From Calothrix sp. PCC 7716 (lineage in GTDB: Bacteria > Cyanobacteriota > Cyanobacteriia > Cyanobacteriales > Nostocaceae): a stretch of 64,000 nt of DNA. The stretch spans positions 1,240,001 to 1,304,000 of the forward strand of contig NZ_AP025018.1 in NCBI RefSeq assembly GCF_019977735.1, read 5' to 3'. Shown here one piece after another: positions 25,240 through 35,867 of this stretch (within the stretch, counting starts at the first letter, position 1; every line of letters starts with the position of its first letter). The position numbers and the translations under genes are program-made. The notes under the pieces were generated by a model that worked only from the letters and a program-made list of their open reading frames with translations, did no database searches and had not been told where the DNA came from.

Positions 25240-26127
25240 ATGCTTAATTTCTGGCAAACCCAACACCGAATTCGCGCGTTACTCAATAACTATCTAACAC
25301 TCGACCAATTACACGAACGCTTACAAGACTTACCAGTACAATTTGCCAATCCTCAACCACGTCCTTGGAAACAAATTGACTGGCAAGCAATAAACCGTGA
25401 CCAAATAATTGGCATTAATATTGACGTGTTCTTAGCCATCCTCAAAGGTAGTCTAGACACCGAGGCGCCTATTCGAGGATACACACAAACAAGCCGTCAA
25501 TACCTACAAACTCTACACCCACCCCTAGCAAAATTTGTTGGAGGTGCAGTTAATGAACACAACGAATTAATAGAACTTGGTTTGTGGGAAAAAGAAGAAC
25601 GTCAACACACCCCAGCACTACAAAAAATTTATCACCAACTTACAGGCGAAAAAATAACACCAACTTTACGAACGGTTCGAGGTTATCTACCAACCAATAA
25701 CCCACACGAAGATTTATATCGTCATGGGTTACACCGAGTTGCAACAGAATACGGCGCCACCTGTTTATATATATGGATGATGGCACATACAACAGGCGCC
25801 TTATATTCTGTACTTGAACAGCTTGCCATAGATGAAATCAACCATATGACGAAGTTTTGGGGTTTTGGAGTTTGGGTATATCCCAATACATCTTTACAGA
25901 GAGTTATCAGTATCTTCATCAAAACTCGTCGTCAAAGTGAAGTGCGTAACAATTTATTCCGCACCCTCAGCCGTATGATGAAAGCGCTCAAATGGGAAGC
26001 TTGGACGCTAGATAATAAGATTACTTTGATTTTAGTGTTTATTTATACAATTTTGCGGCTAATGAAATGGAATAACACCCTGACACCGCAGTATTTAAAT
26101 GAATTATTTGAAATAAATGCTTATTAA
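25240..26127 (+). CDS. Ferritin-like diiron protein (acyl-ACP desaturase-like)
   Basis: 295 residues. Two metal-binding motifs with spacing of a four-helix diiron protein are visible: EKEERQH (Glu120, His123) and AIDEINH (Glu199, His202). Further acidic residues lie near 106 (NEHNE). The family with such ExxH pairs includes type 2 fatty-acid desaturases and related ferritin-like oxidases. The last 70 residues are more hydrophobic (ITLILVFIYTILRLM) and could bind a membrane. It lies 15 bp ahead of uppS and may share its transcript, which hints at lipid metabolism, but the substrate cannot be told from sequence. Confidence 0.65.
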   Translation: MLNFWQTQHRIRALLNNYLTLDQLHERLQDLPVQFANPQPRPWKQIDWQAINRDQIIGINIDVFLAILKGSLDTEAPIRGYTQTSRQYLQTLHPPLAKFVGGAVNEHNELIELGLWEKEERQHTPALQKIYHQLTGEKITPTLRTVRGYLPTNNPHEDLYRHGLHRVATEYGATCLYIWMMAHTTGALYSVLEQLAIDEINHMTKFWGFGVWVYPNTSLQRVISIFIKTRRQSEVRNNLFRTLSRMMKALKWEAWTLDNKITLILVFIYTILRLMKWNNTLTPQYLNELFEINAY

Positions 26128-26142
26128 CTTGATAAAAACCCT

Positions 26143-26901
26143 ATGAATAACACCACTACTCAATTACCTATAGACTTAGACTCGCAGCGTTTACCGCAAC
26201 ATGTTGCATTAATTATGGATGGAAACGGTCGCTGGGCAAAAAAGCGTGGACTACCGCGTATTGCAGGACATCGCCAAGGTGTAAGAACATTAAAAGATAT
26301 ACTGCGCTGCTGTAAAGATTGGGGAATTAAAGCGCTAACTGTATATGCTTTCTCTACAGAAAATTGGGGTAGACCGTTTGAAGAAGTAGAATTTTTGATG
26401 CGGTTGTTTGAGCGTGCGTTGAAAAAAGAGTTAGACGCAATGCACTCAGAAGGTGTGCAAATGAAATTTATCGGTGATTTATCAGCTTTACCTCAGTCAC
26501 TTGTTCAACTTATTGACCTTGCCGTAGAAAAAACACAGCACAATCAAACGGTTCAATTTAATATCGCCGTTAACTACGGTGGGCGCCATGAAATAATTAA
26601 CGCATGTCGTCAAATAGGAGAGCTTGTACAAACAGGTAAACTTGACGCATCAGGTATAAACGAACAGTTATTTTCGCAACAGCTATACACAACAAATTCA
26701 CTAGAACCCGATTTACTCATTCGTACTAGCGGTGAAATGCGGTTGAGTAACTTCTTACTCTGGCAAATGGCTTATACAGAAATGTACTTTACCGATATAC
26801 TCTTCCCCGACTTTGATAGAACAGCTTTTCATCAAGCTTTACTAAATTACCAAAAACGTGACCGTAGATTTGGCACAATTAAAACATCTTTGTCCGCATG
26901 A
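26143..26901 (+). CDS. uppS: Isoprenyl transferase (undecaprenyl diphosphate synthase type)
   Basis: 252 residues. [20 protein letters not shown] (catalytic Asp near residue 27) and [15 protein letters not shown] are the diphosphate-binding motifs of cis-prenyltransferases; [38 protein letters not shown], and [14 protein letters not shown] follow in order. It makes C55-type polyprenyl diphosphate, the lipid carrier for peptidoglycan and polysaccharide. Cytoplasmic, membrane-associated. The full length matches the family. The polysaccharide locus 6 kb away would use this carrier, though it is not in the same operon. Confidence 0.95.
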   Translation: MNNTTTQLPIDLDSQRLPQHVALIMDGNGRWAKKRGLPRIAGHRQGVRTLKDILRCCKDWGIKALTVYAFSTENWGRPFEEVEFLMRLFERALKKELDAMHSEGVQMKFIGDLSALPQSLVQLIDLAVEKTQHNQTVQFNIAVNYGGRHEIINACRQIGELVQTGKLDASGINEQLFSQQLYTTNSLEPDLLIRTSGEMRLSNFLLWQMAYTEMYFTDILFPDFDRTAFHQALLNYQKRDRRFGTIKTSLSA

Positions 26902-26942
26902 GGATAAAATGCACTATGTAGAGTTCAGGACAAATAACACTT

Positions 26943-27410
26943 ATGCGAGTACTAGTTAGTGGAATGATAATCACTCTTGGATTATCTTCGCTTCCAGCAT
27001 TAGCACAACAGCCAAAAGTCTCAGAATCTCAAGTAGCTGCAATGGTTGAAGCACTCCGACAATCGGCGCCTAAAAATACCCCAAATGACGGATTATACAG
27101 CGATTGGCAAGTCAAACCAGAAACCATTAAATTATGGACAAAAAATTGTTTGAAAAAAGAATTAACACCAGCACAATTTCAAAATGACCCAGCAACCGCG
27201 CGTCAAGTAGTATCGTGCATAATTAACCGGGAATTAACCAAACAGTTTCGCGCTATTCCCAACAACGAAACCGCCGCAGTAAGCAGTGTAGCCTGCTGGT
27301 GGATGACAGGCAACTACACAGGCTGCAACAGTGGATTCACTAGTGACTTTGTTAAAAACGTAACAAAAATCTATCAGCAACAGCGCTCAAAACCAAAACC
27401 CCAGCCCTAA
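26943..27410 (+). CDS. Secreted hypothetical protein
   Basis: 155 residues. Signal peptide 1-21 (GMIITLGLSSLPALAQ). The mature part is helical with paired Cys residues (NCLKKELTP, VVSCIINREL, VACWWMTGNYTGC), likely disulfide-bonded in the periplasm. It ends KPKPQP. It starts 41 bp after uppS on the same strand. Function unknown; the type is common in Nostocales. Confidence 0.6.
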   Translation: MRVLVSGMIITLGLSSLPALAQQPKVSESQVAAMVEALRQSAPKNTPNDGLYSDWQVKPETIKLWTKNCLKKELTPAQFQNDPATARQVVSCIINRELTKQFRAIPNNETAAVSSVACWWMTGNYTGCNSGFTSDFVKNVTKIYQQQRSKPKPQP

Positions 27411-27490
27411 TAATTCCTTGTAATTCCTTGTATTTTCTTGTAATTCCTTGTATTCTCTTGTGGAACGGGCATCCCTGCCCGTCTACCCAT
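27411..27490. repeat. Five 10-bp tandem units joined to a GGGCATCC palindrome
   Basis: TAATTCCTTG/TATTTTCTTG units (10-bp period) run from 27411 to about 27460 and lead into CTTGTGGAACGGGCATCCCT and GCCCGTC. Again the tandem amplification is at the TTGTGG end of the palindrome. Confidence 0.8.
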
Positions 27491-27523
27491 TATCATAATC
27501 AACCAGTAGGCGTATAAAAAGAG

Positions 27524-27553
27524 ACCAGGTTTCTTGCGAGAAGCCCGGTTTTT
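27524..27553 (+). terminator. Probable terminator
   Basis: ACCAGGTTTCT pairs with AGAAGCCCGGT (one mismatch, one G-T) around TGCG, followed by TTTTTAT. It ends the uppS-side transcript. Confidence 0.65.
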
Positions 27554-29260
27554 ATCTATCTTGCGGTTGAATTGACATTAATCCCTTGGCTAGTAGACAA
27601 AATAATTATTCCGATGGCATGATGAAAATTAATTATATTTAATTAGCTTTATTATTTAATTGGCAAATATATTAATTTTTAACGATGTTTAGAAAAATTA
27701 AAATTGGTACAAAAATCGGCGCCGGATTCGGAGCAATATTAGCTGTTGTAAGTGGCATTGGCTTTATTACATATCAAACTACGAATAATTTAGTTTTAAA
27801 TGCTCGGTGGCAAGCTCATAGCTATGAGGTGCTAGGTGAGTTGAAAAATTTAAACTTACATTTACAATCAGCAGAAGCATCGCAGCGTGCTTTTATTGTT
27901 ACAGGTGAACAGCGTTTTTTAGAACCTTTTGATGGCGCCATAAGTAATTTAAACAAAAGTTTAATAATAATACGTAAATTAACATCCGATAATCCTCAGC
28001 AGCAAAGCCTTATTAGTAAGCTCGAAGTATTAATTCCTCAAAGAGTAGATATAGTTAGAAATCGAATTTCATTACGTCAAAATCAAGGATTTGAAATTGC
28101 AAGGCAGGAAGTTGCCTCAGATAGAGGTCGAGAGCTTACAAACCAAATTAGAGGCGCAATATCTGAAATTGAAAAAGATGAAAGAGCTTTGTTAGACAAG
28201 CGCTCTCAAAATACTAAAAAATTTACCGAACAAGCATTCAATGCTATTTCAATTGGTGTACCTTTTATCATTTTACTACTAATTTTAATTGTTATTTATC
28301 TAAATCGAGAAATTTCTCATCCTTTACGCGAACTTTCTAATAAAACAGTTGCACTTGCCGATGGAGATTTATCGGTAAGTATTCACGATAAAAAACGTGA
28401 AGATGAAGTAGGTATTCTGGTAAAAGCATTCAACCGCATGGTTGATAATTTGCGCGATAAATCAAAATATAGTCAGCAGCAAACTTGGTTAAAGTCTAAT
28501 TTAGCTAAGTTTTCTCAAATGCTGCAAGGACAGCGTAATTTAGCAACTGTTGCCAAAATTATCCTCAGCGAACTGGCGCCGCTTGTAAATGCCCAGCAAG
28601 GTGTATTATATCTTAAAGATGCTGATAGTGAACCTACTGTAATGGTTTTACTTGGTAGCTATGCATACCAACAACGTAAAAATCTGTCGAATAGATACCA
28701 GTTAGGGGAAGGGTTAGTAGGACAATGCGCTTTAGAAAAGCAAAAAATAGTACTAACAAATGTTCCTGATGATTATATTCAAATTAGTTCGGGGTTAGGA
28801 GAAGCAAAACCAAAAAATATTATAGTATTACCTGTATTATTTGAGTCAGAAATTACGGCAGTAATCGAATTAGCATCGTTTCAGGAATTTGAAACAGTAC
28901 ACATAACACTATTAGATGAATTGTGCGAGACTTTAGGTGCAGTGCTAAATGCTATAGCATCCGACATTCGTACAGTCGAGTTGCTCAAACAGTCGCAAGC
29001 ATTAGCAGAATTACTGCAAAACCAACAAGAAGAACTTCAAGAAAGTAATGAAAGATTAGCAGAACAAGCAGAAACACTACAAGCATCTGAAGAACTTTTA
29101 CAGCAACAACAGCAAGAGTTACAGCAGTCAAATGAAGAATTACAGGAGCTTAATCAAGAGCTAGAGAAAAAAGCCGAACTCCTGGAATTACAAAAGCAAG
29201 AAGTTGAAACAAAAAATAACCAACTTGAAGAAGCACGACAATCATTAGAAACACAAGCTA

Positions 29261-30586
29261 GTACATAACGGCGGAAATAAAACAACCATTAAATAGCTAA
29301 TGCTTTACCCTTATATGTCCACTTAAAAGGTTTAGCCATTGTTTTATTAAAGTAATCAATAAATTCAAGAATTCGGGTTTTGAGGTCAGCTTTGCTTTTG
29401 AAGCTAGCACGCTTGAGTAATTTACGAACTAAAATACTGAACCAAATTTCAATTTGATTGAGCCAAGAAGAATGCTTTGGTGTATAATGGAAGACAATTC
29501 GATGGTCGGGATTTTTTAAAAATTCCGCACGAGATTTCATAGATTTGAGTACACCGCTTTCTCCTTTAATACCTAAGTCGAGATTTAAACCCTCTTTTTC
29601 TGCAATTAAACGAACGAGTGATTCAGACTGATGAGTGTTAAGACAATCCATAATTAAGTGCCATTTAGGAGCATTGGGGTCGCTTTCAATAACTTTACGA
29701 ATATGTTCAGCAAAATCCTCTTCTGTTCTGGTATCTCCACAGCTTGGTTCAATAATTTGACCAGTGGCAATATCAAAACTAGCTATTAAACTTTGTGTAC
29801 CATGACGAACGTACTCAAACTCTCTTCTTTCAACTTTACCCGGTCGTATCGCTAAGTCTTTTTCTATACGCTCAGTTGCTTGAATACCAGTCATTTCATC
29901 TATCGATACTGTGCGCTCACCGTTTTCGTGACGTTCGATTGCACTGATATATAAGCCAGTAATATCTTCAAGTTTTTCATCAAATTCTTCGTCCAGAGGG
30001 GGGGGTTAACCAGTAGCGACTCTGGTGGGGCTTAAGTTCTGCTTCTTCTAATAATCTTCCTACATGTCGAACAGATATGCTTTCAATAATTCCTTGTTTC
30101 ATAATTTCGTCTGCTAGTTCTCGCGCTGTCCAATGACTTATCGGTCGTCCATAGTCTTCAGGGGGTGAACATGCAAGCGTAAATAATCCTAAAACTTGTT
30201 CCATACTAAATTTAGCTGGGGCACCTACACGCTCAGAGTCTTGTAATCGTTGAGTTATTGTTAAGTCACTTCCAGATGTTAAAAACCATCGCTCTCGCCA
30301 TAAACAAGCTGTATGCCGACTAATATCCAAGATTCGACCGATTTCCCGATGATTTTTACCTTCTGATGCCAATAAAATGATTCTTGCTCGCATTGCTAGT
30401 TGCTGCGGCGTGCTATGACGATTTACCAACTGTTGGAGTTCCAAACGTTCAAAATCGTTTAAATTTAATGGTTTTGGAGCTAATCCTGTCACACCCTGAC
30501 TCCTACTATGTTTACTAAAACAGCTTAAAAAAGCTTATTGCTTAATTTACCATAACAGTGGTCAATTTATTTCCGCCGTTGTGTAC
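29261..30586 (-). mobile_element. IS630-family insertion sequence, 1326 bp
   Basis: Both ends read GTACAYAACGGCGGAAATAA inward (left GTACATAACGG, right GTACACAACGG), flanked on each side by TA (29259-29260 and 30587-30588), the usual IS630/Tc1-mariner target duplication. It contains one transposase gene on the minus strand. It has no GGCGCC site, though about two would be expected for this genome, in line with recent arrival. Confidence 0.92.
29289..30492 (-). pseudogene. IS630 transposase, frameshifted at a C8 run
   Basis: N-terminal frame (29980-30492, 170 residues): helix-turn-helix DNA-binding region, EIGRILDISRHTACLWRERW. C-terminal frame (29289-29894 and upstream): DDE domain with LIMDCLNTHQSES and FHYTPKHSSWLNQIEIWF. 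The two meet at a run of eight C (8 G on the plus strand, 29998-30005). Reading seven C gives YWLTPPLDEEFDEKLEDITG in one frame. So either one base was gained and the gene is dead, or transcript slippage makes the full protein. Confidence 0.8.
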
Positions 30587-31319
30587 TAGTGAGTTAGAAC
30601 TTTCTTCAAAATATAAATCTCAATTTCTTGCTAATATGTCGCATGAATTGCGAACCCCTCTTAATAGCTTACTAATTCTAGCTAAACTTTTATCTGAAAA
30701 TAGCGAAGGTAATCTCACATCGAGACAAATAGAGTGCGCTAGTACTATTTACGGCGCCGGAAACGATTTGTTAGGGTTAATCAATGATATATTAGACTTA
30801 GCAAAAATCGAATCTGGTACAATGTCGTTCGATTATTACTCGTTACCATTGGTCGAACTCAAGCATTACTTAGAACGTACCTTTAAACAGCTTGCCCACA
30901 GTAAAGGTTTAAACTTTACCCTTGATTTTGCTGCAAATCTCCCATCAAGTATTGATACCGACGCAAAGCGTTTACAACAAGTTCTCAAGAACTTACTCGC
31001 AAATGCCTTTAAATTTACAGAACAAGGAGAAGTGCGGCTCACGGTAAACTTTGCTTCACATGGTTGGAGTCATAACAATCAAACCTTAAATCAATCTAGT
31101 TCAGTTATCGCTTTCTGTGTCAGTGATACAGGTATTGGAATAGCACCCGAAAAGCAAAAGATAATTTTTGAAGCATTTCAACAAGCTGATGGTAGCACTA
31201 ACCGTAAACACGGAGGTACAGGTTTAGGTTTATCAATCAGTCGCGAAATTGCGCGTTTATTTGGTGGTGAAATTACTTTATCCAGCCATCCTGGTGAAGG
31301 AAGTACATTTACACTATAT

Positions 31320-31495
31320 CTTCCAATTAATAGTGCTGAAAGAAATAGTGCTGAGTTGAAAGTGCTGAGTGCTGAGTTAAATAATAGTACCAAATCAAAC
31401 TCCTCACTCAGCACTCAGCACTCTTCACTCAATACTCCTTACTCAGCACTCAGCACTCAGCACTCTTCACTCAATACTCAGCACTCAGAACTTTT
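31320..31495 (+). repeat. Heptamer repeats inside the kinase coding region
   Basis: GTGCTGA and its complement TCAGCAC form a fold-back array within the kinase frame, between the HATPase domain and the first receiver. Three heptamers make seven codons, so the peptide repeats as STQHSSL/STQHSAL without breaking the frame. It is the only translated copy of the family in the window. Confidence 0.85.
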
Positions 31496-32715
31496 TGATG
31501 ACCGAAAAAATATTCAACCTGACGAACATGTATTATTAATAATTGAAGATGATATAACTTTTGCGCGTATTTTATACGACATGGCGCAACAGCAAGGTTT
31601 TAAATGTGTTATTGCTCAAAATGGTAATAGTGGAGTAACACAGGCGCGCCAAATTAAACCTTCAGCAATTTTATTAGATATTGATTTACCAGGAATCGAT
31701 GGTTGGATGGTATTGGATAGATTGAAGCACGATGTAAACACACGTCATATTCCTGTGCATGTAATGACGGTGGAAGACGGGAAACAGCGGAGTTTACAGC
31801 AAGGTGCAATGGCATATTTACAAAAACCTGTTACCAGAGAAGAAATTAGCGATGCTTTAAATAGAATAAAAGTATTTATAGAGCGACCACTGAAATATTT
31901 ACTTGTTGCCGAAGACGACGAAACACAGCGCCAAAGTATTATCGAACTTATTGGTGGTGATGATGGTGATGTTAATATTACTGGTGTAGGAACAGCCGAA
32001 GAAGCTTTAATCTCAATTCGTTCGCGACGCTTTGATTGTATGGTTCTCGATTTGGGACTGCCAGATATGGATGGCTTTGAGCTAATTGAGCTAATTAAGA
32101 AGGAAAAAAATGGTCAATCTTTACCTATTATTATTTATACAGGTAAGGAAATTACCAAAGCCCAAGAATTTGAATTATGGCGAATCGCAGAAACAATTAT
32201 TATTAAAGATGTAAACTCTCCAGAACGACTGCTCGCCGAAACGTCATTATTCTTACATAGAGTTCAAGCCGAACTACCTGCTACTCAACAAAAAATACTT
32301 GAAAAATTACAATCAAGCGACAGTATTCTTACAAACAAAAAAGTTTTGATTGTCGATGACGATGTTCGTAATATTTTTGCGTTGACTGGTTTACTCGAAA
32401 AATACAGTATGCAAGTAATATACGCTGAAAATGGTAAAGAAGGTATCGAGGTTTTACAACAAAATCCCGATATCAATGTCATACTTATGGATATAATGAT
32501 GCCTGAAATGGATGGTTACGAAACTACCCGTCAAATTCGTCAAAATCATCAATTTAAATCTTTGCCCATTATTGCACTGACCGCTAAAGCCATGCAAGGC
32601 GACCGTGAAAAATGCATCGAAGCAGGCGCCTCAGATTACATTACTAAGCCCGTTGACACTGAACAGCTACTTTCGCTACTAAGAGTATGGTTGTACGATT
32701 AACTGTAGATTAACT

Positions 32716-32740
32716 GTAGGGTGGGCAGTGCCCACCTTAC
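32716..32740. repeat. GGTGGGCANTGCCCACC palindrome (copy 2)
   Basis: GTAGGGTGGGCAGTGCCCAC followed by CTTAC, between the convergent kinase and glycosyltransferase-like genes. Confidence 0.85.
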
Positions 32741-32758
32741 TGGCTGTAAACTAAAATG

Positions 32759-33700
32759 TTAGAGTTTTGCTTTGATGTGGCGAAGTTGGTTTTTGAGATT
32801 ATCTACTGTTTTTTGCCACTGACTTTTTTGAATAGGCGCCGGGAAATAAGCGGGTGGTAATTCTGGGTTAAGATTACGGTAGTATTCCCAAGTTTCCCAG
32901 TAAGGACAACCGGGTTGAATACGAATACCTGCCCAGTGTAAATATTGGAGTTGTTGATTTACGGTTGGGTCGATTAGTACACTAGCTTGCCCGTGTTTTG
33001 ATTGAAAGTGCGGTGTACCTGCCCAGTTACCAGGCGCCTGACCTTCCCGACGTACAATGTTAAAGCGGTTTTTAATACGCTTTAATAACATATAGTTAAT
33101 TATTGGTTGGTCAGAAGTTTTTTCACTAAAATCAAAGTATTCGGGATGTTGTGTACACTCGGTAAAAACTTCATACAAATCTTGCTCAGATACAAGATTT
33201 TTCTTGGAACCCCAAAATCCACCGTTGAATATATCTTTGACTTCTTCTTGTGTAAATACTCCGTCGTCAAAGACTTTGGCAGAAAATACGTTTTTTATAC
33301 CACCCAAATGCTGGTAATCACAGTTAATAAAATCTGTGTTTGCTAGGTAATCAAGGTTATCGGCAATTTTTTCAAAGACAACTATATCTGTGTCAATGTA
33401 TAAAAACTCATCAAATGGGCCAAACCAACAAGCTTGTTTACGAAACTGGTTGGGACGGGCAAAAAACTTACCACCAAATGTTTCGTGCAATTTCTTAGAT
33501 AAACGGTCGATAAACTCTAAATCTTCATAAACCTTTACACCATAATAGCGATTGAGTGTATCGGCTATATTGTGATAATTATCATCATAGGGAATCATCA
33601 CAATAGGTGTTTCTTTATCATACAATCTAATGCTGTTGAGCAAAGCTATTGCATGGTCTGTAACTTTATCGTTAGCTATAATATATATTCCGCGCGTCAT
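32759..33700 (-). CDS. Npun_R2821/Npun_R2823-type glycosyltransferase-like protein
   Basis: 313 residues. It starts GIYIIANDKVTDHAIALLNS and has a DxD-type motif FLYIDTDIVVFE near residue 97, as in GT-A glycosyltransferases that hold a nucleotide sugar with a metal ion. The later LHWAGIRIQPG is a family mark. It is paralogous to the gene just upstream (33705). Last gene of the seven-gene minus-strand polysaccharide locus, with 4 bp between the two paralogues. Donor and acceptor are unknown. Confidence 0.75.
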   Translation of the reverse strand: MTRGIYIIANDKVTDHAIALLNSIRLYDKETPIVMIPYDDNYHNIADTLNRYYGVKVYEDLEFIDRLSKKLHETFGGKFFARPNQFRKQACWFGPFDEFLYIDTDIVVFEKIADNLDYLANTDFINCDYQHLGGIKNVFSAKVFDDGVFTQEEVKDIFNGGFWGSKKNLVSEQDLYEVFTECTQHPEYFDFSEKTSDQPIINYMLLKRIKNRFNIVRREGQAPGNWAGTPHFQSKHGQASVLIDPTVNQQLQYLHWAGIRIQPGCPYWETWEYYRNLNPELPPAYFPAPIQKSQWQKTVDNLKNQLRHIKAKL

Positions 33701-33704
33701 TACA

Positions 33705-34709
33705 TTAAATCTCCTGTCGAATTCCTAATTTTCGTAACACTCTTGTAGCAAAGCTCGGTGGCGCATCGTAAGCTTTAGGCTTAGTTTTAAACTGTGGGCG
33801 TCTTTGCGGTTGATTTAAGTAACGGTAGTGCAAAAAAATATTTCTATAAGGAAATTCTATATTTTCTCCTGCACATACACGAGTAAATAACTTTGGTGAC
33901 AACCCGATGTAGTGCAGGTAAGTCAGACGATTTTGTTTGTCGTAAAGAACGTTATCTTTCTCTTCAAAATGTGGAGAAGTTACGCAACAACCTGTTATTT
34001 CATCCTCGCTTAAGTGCAGTGCAAAGTTCCAGATAGAAACACAAGAACGCATCACCATATAATTGAGAATAGTTTGATCTGGTGCATTCCTATATAGTAC
34101 CTCTGCATCACCTTGAGTTAGCTTTGATAGCAAGTAATTTTGCTTTTCTTGATTGAATAAGCCTTTTTTGGTTGCGTACATACCCGAACAAAAGATTTCG
34201 TTATCAATGCGGGCTTGTGAAAAAACATTGAATAGCTGTTTGGACTTTACATCGTAAACGTGCGTCGGGTCTTTGTGCTGAAAGTCGTAAACAACAAAAT
34301 CATTATGATCTAACTGCCGGAAAATATACTCCAACGAGTTCAGCACTAAAGTGTCCGCATCAAGATAAATAAATCGATCAAACTGACCATCAAAAGCGCA
34401 AAACCTTCGATGCGTCCCCATACGGTATATACCTGATATACCTTGTTCTGACCAAGCTTTGAAGGCGTTTGGATGTGTCCGCCATACATCGTAAACAAAA
34501 TTGTCCCAAAGTTCAATAACAGAAGTGTCGGCAAATATTTCTACATTGCTACGCCGCTTCACTTCTTCTTTGACTCGCTCTAATCTATTGTCGTATGGAA
34601 GAATGCAAATTAGGTAATTTTTTCCAGCATGAACTTCGATACTGTTTAAAAGCGCGATCAATTGGTCGTAAACCACGTCGTTTGCAAGAATATAAATACC
34701 ATCGGTCAT
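33705..34709 (-). CDS. Npun_R2821/Npun_R2823-type glycosyltransferase-like protein (paralogue)
   Basis: 334 residues. The N-terminus GIYILANDVVYDQLIALLNS matches the neighbour, and the DxD motif FIYLDADTLVLNS is near residue 120. TYLHYIGLSPKLF near 265 parallels the LHWAG motif of the paralogue. The two likely arose by tandem duplication and diverged; pairs of this family are seen in Nostocales. The gene has no GGCGCC site. It lies 195 bp after the GT10 gene on the same strand. Confidence 0.75.
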   Translation of the reverse strand: MTDGIYILANDVVYDQLIALLNSIEVHAGKNYLICILPYDNRLERVKEEVKRRSNVEIFADTSVIELWDNFVYDVWRTHPNAFKAWSEQGISGIYRMGTHRRFCAFDGQFDRFIYLDADTLVLNSLEYIFRQLDHNDFVVYDFQHKDPTHVYDVKSKQLFNVFSQARIDNEIFCSGMYATKKGLFNQEKQNYLLSKLTQGDAEVLYRNAPDQTILNYMVMRSCVSIWNFALHLSEDEITGCCVTSPHFEEKDNVLYDKQNRLTYLHYIGLSPKLFTRVCAGENIEFPYRNIFLHYRYLNQPQRRPQFKTKPKAYDAPPSFATRVLRKLGIRQEI

Positions 34710-34904
34710 ATATGACTCCGAACGCTGGGATAAAAAGATACACTAAGTAGGGTGTAGGTATTTCATGGATAATACTTATTAAAGCTTACTAATTTACAAG
34801 CTGAAATTGTTGACCAAAATTTTGAAGATGGGCAATTCAGAAACCGAGTTTCTCTGAGCTAAGTGTTGGTGTTTTTGATACTTAGTCACAAATAAACACC
34901 GTTT

Positions 34905-35867
34905 CTACGATATATTCTTCACATAATTAGAAGTCCATTCGAGCAAGTTGAGTTTGTGGAGGACGATTTGTCGTGCTTCTGCTATCGCGTCAAAAGCTTC
35001 ATACCATGCATCTGGTGTTGCGATAACTTCCTGAATGTATTTCAACCCTTTTTCATCCAAGCTTGGCAACCGTAGGTAACTACCTGGTGGCAGTATTTTA
35101 TCTGCTGCGCCACCACCATAATATATTGGTAGACACCATGCTAATAGAGCATCCCACATTTTTTCAGTAATGTACCAATCGTTATCAGCATAGTTTTCAA
35201 TCGTTAGGTTATAACGGTAATTTGCCATTCCATACCATTTGTTTGCTAGTTGCCCGCCAGATGTTACCCAGGTTGGTAAATTGCGACCATAAAAATCACA
35301 CTCGACTTGATTGTCTTGTAATAGACGTAAGAATTCTAATCTTTTACGATGGTTAGCGGTGCGGTGTACTCCTGATGTTATCCAACTGCATGTGCGAGTT
35401 TTTTCTGGCGGTGGCATTTCATTTAATTCGCGGAAAGAGTTGCCGTGATACCATATTGCAGGCATGTATTCGGGTATTGGTGCCGCGTCATCGGGTGAGG
35501 ATACGTAAGAGCAGTATTTAGTTGCCCATTCATAAGACGCTAAATTGGTTTTGACGACTTCTTCAAGGGGTGGTTCGCGCCAAAGGAAGATAATTCGTTC
35601 TTTGGGTATTCCGCGCAATAAAGGTTGAATTTCTTCTTCGCTATAGTGGGCGTAGTGAAGTTCTGGTCTAAAGAATATATACTTGTTTTTAAATACTTTG
35701 CGAACACCTGCGAAATTATACAAAAGTAAGAAGTCAGGTTTTTCAGCTTTGGCTAGCATTTGAATATTGCCCCATACGCCAAATGGGTAGGGGGTTTGTT
35801 GCCATAACCAATCGCTTTGATTGACTCCTGGATATTCAGTTAGCATTCCAATAATTTTTTTAGCCAT
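34905..35867 (-). CDS. GT10 (fucosyltransferase-family) glycosyltransferase
   Basis: 320 residues from the ATG at 35867, where MAKKIIGMLTEYPG begins; an upstream ATG nine codons earlier is weaker. The C-terminal donor-binding block NLTIENYADNDWYITEKMWD...LPIYYGG near residues 220-250 is the hallmark of GT10, alpha-1,3/4-fucosyltransferases that use GDP-fucose. The N-terminal half binds the acceptor. No membrane segment. It should add a deoxyhexose branch to the polysaccharide made by this locus. Confidence 0.85.
   Translation of the reverse strand: MAKKIIGMLTEYPGVNQSDWLWQQTPYPFGVWGNIQMLAKAEKPDFLLLYNFAGVRKVFKNKYIFFRPELHYAHYSEEEIQPLLRGIPKERIIFLWREPPLEEVVKTNLASYEWATKYCSYVSSPDDAAPIPEYMPAIWYHGNSFRELNEMPPPEKTRTCSWITSGVHRTANHRKRLEFLRLLQDNQVECDFYGRNLPTWVTSGGQLANKWYGMANYRYNLTIENYADNDWYITEKMWDALLAWCLPIYYGGGAADKILPPGSYLRLPSLDEKGLKYIQEVIATPDAWYEAFDAIAEARQIVLHKLNLLEWTSNYVKNIS

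Larger units (their letters stand above)
27685..32702 (+). pseudogene. Hybrid sensor histidine kinase split by an IS630-type element
   Basis: Removing 29261-30586 and one TA restores codons for QAS-ELELSS and one long frame. First half (27685-29258): membrane segment near residue 10, CHASE3-like extracytoplasmic region 40-185, second membrane segment near 190-205, HAMP, a GAF domain about 285-430, then a Gln/Glu coiled coil. Second half (30587-32702): HisKA with FLANMSHELRTPLNSLL, a HATPase domain with GGTGLGLSISREIARLFGG, then three receivers with Asp in ILLDIDLPG, MVLDLGLPD and LMDIMMPEMDG. Such kinases are typical Nostocales phosphorelay hubs. Both halves are still open, so the lesion is recent; the halves lack sensor or kinase parts respectively. 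Confidence 0.88.
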
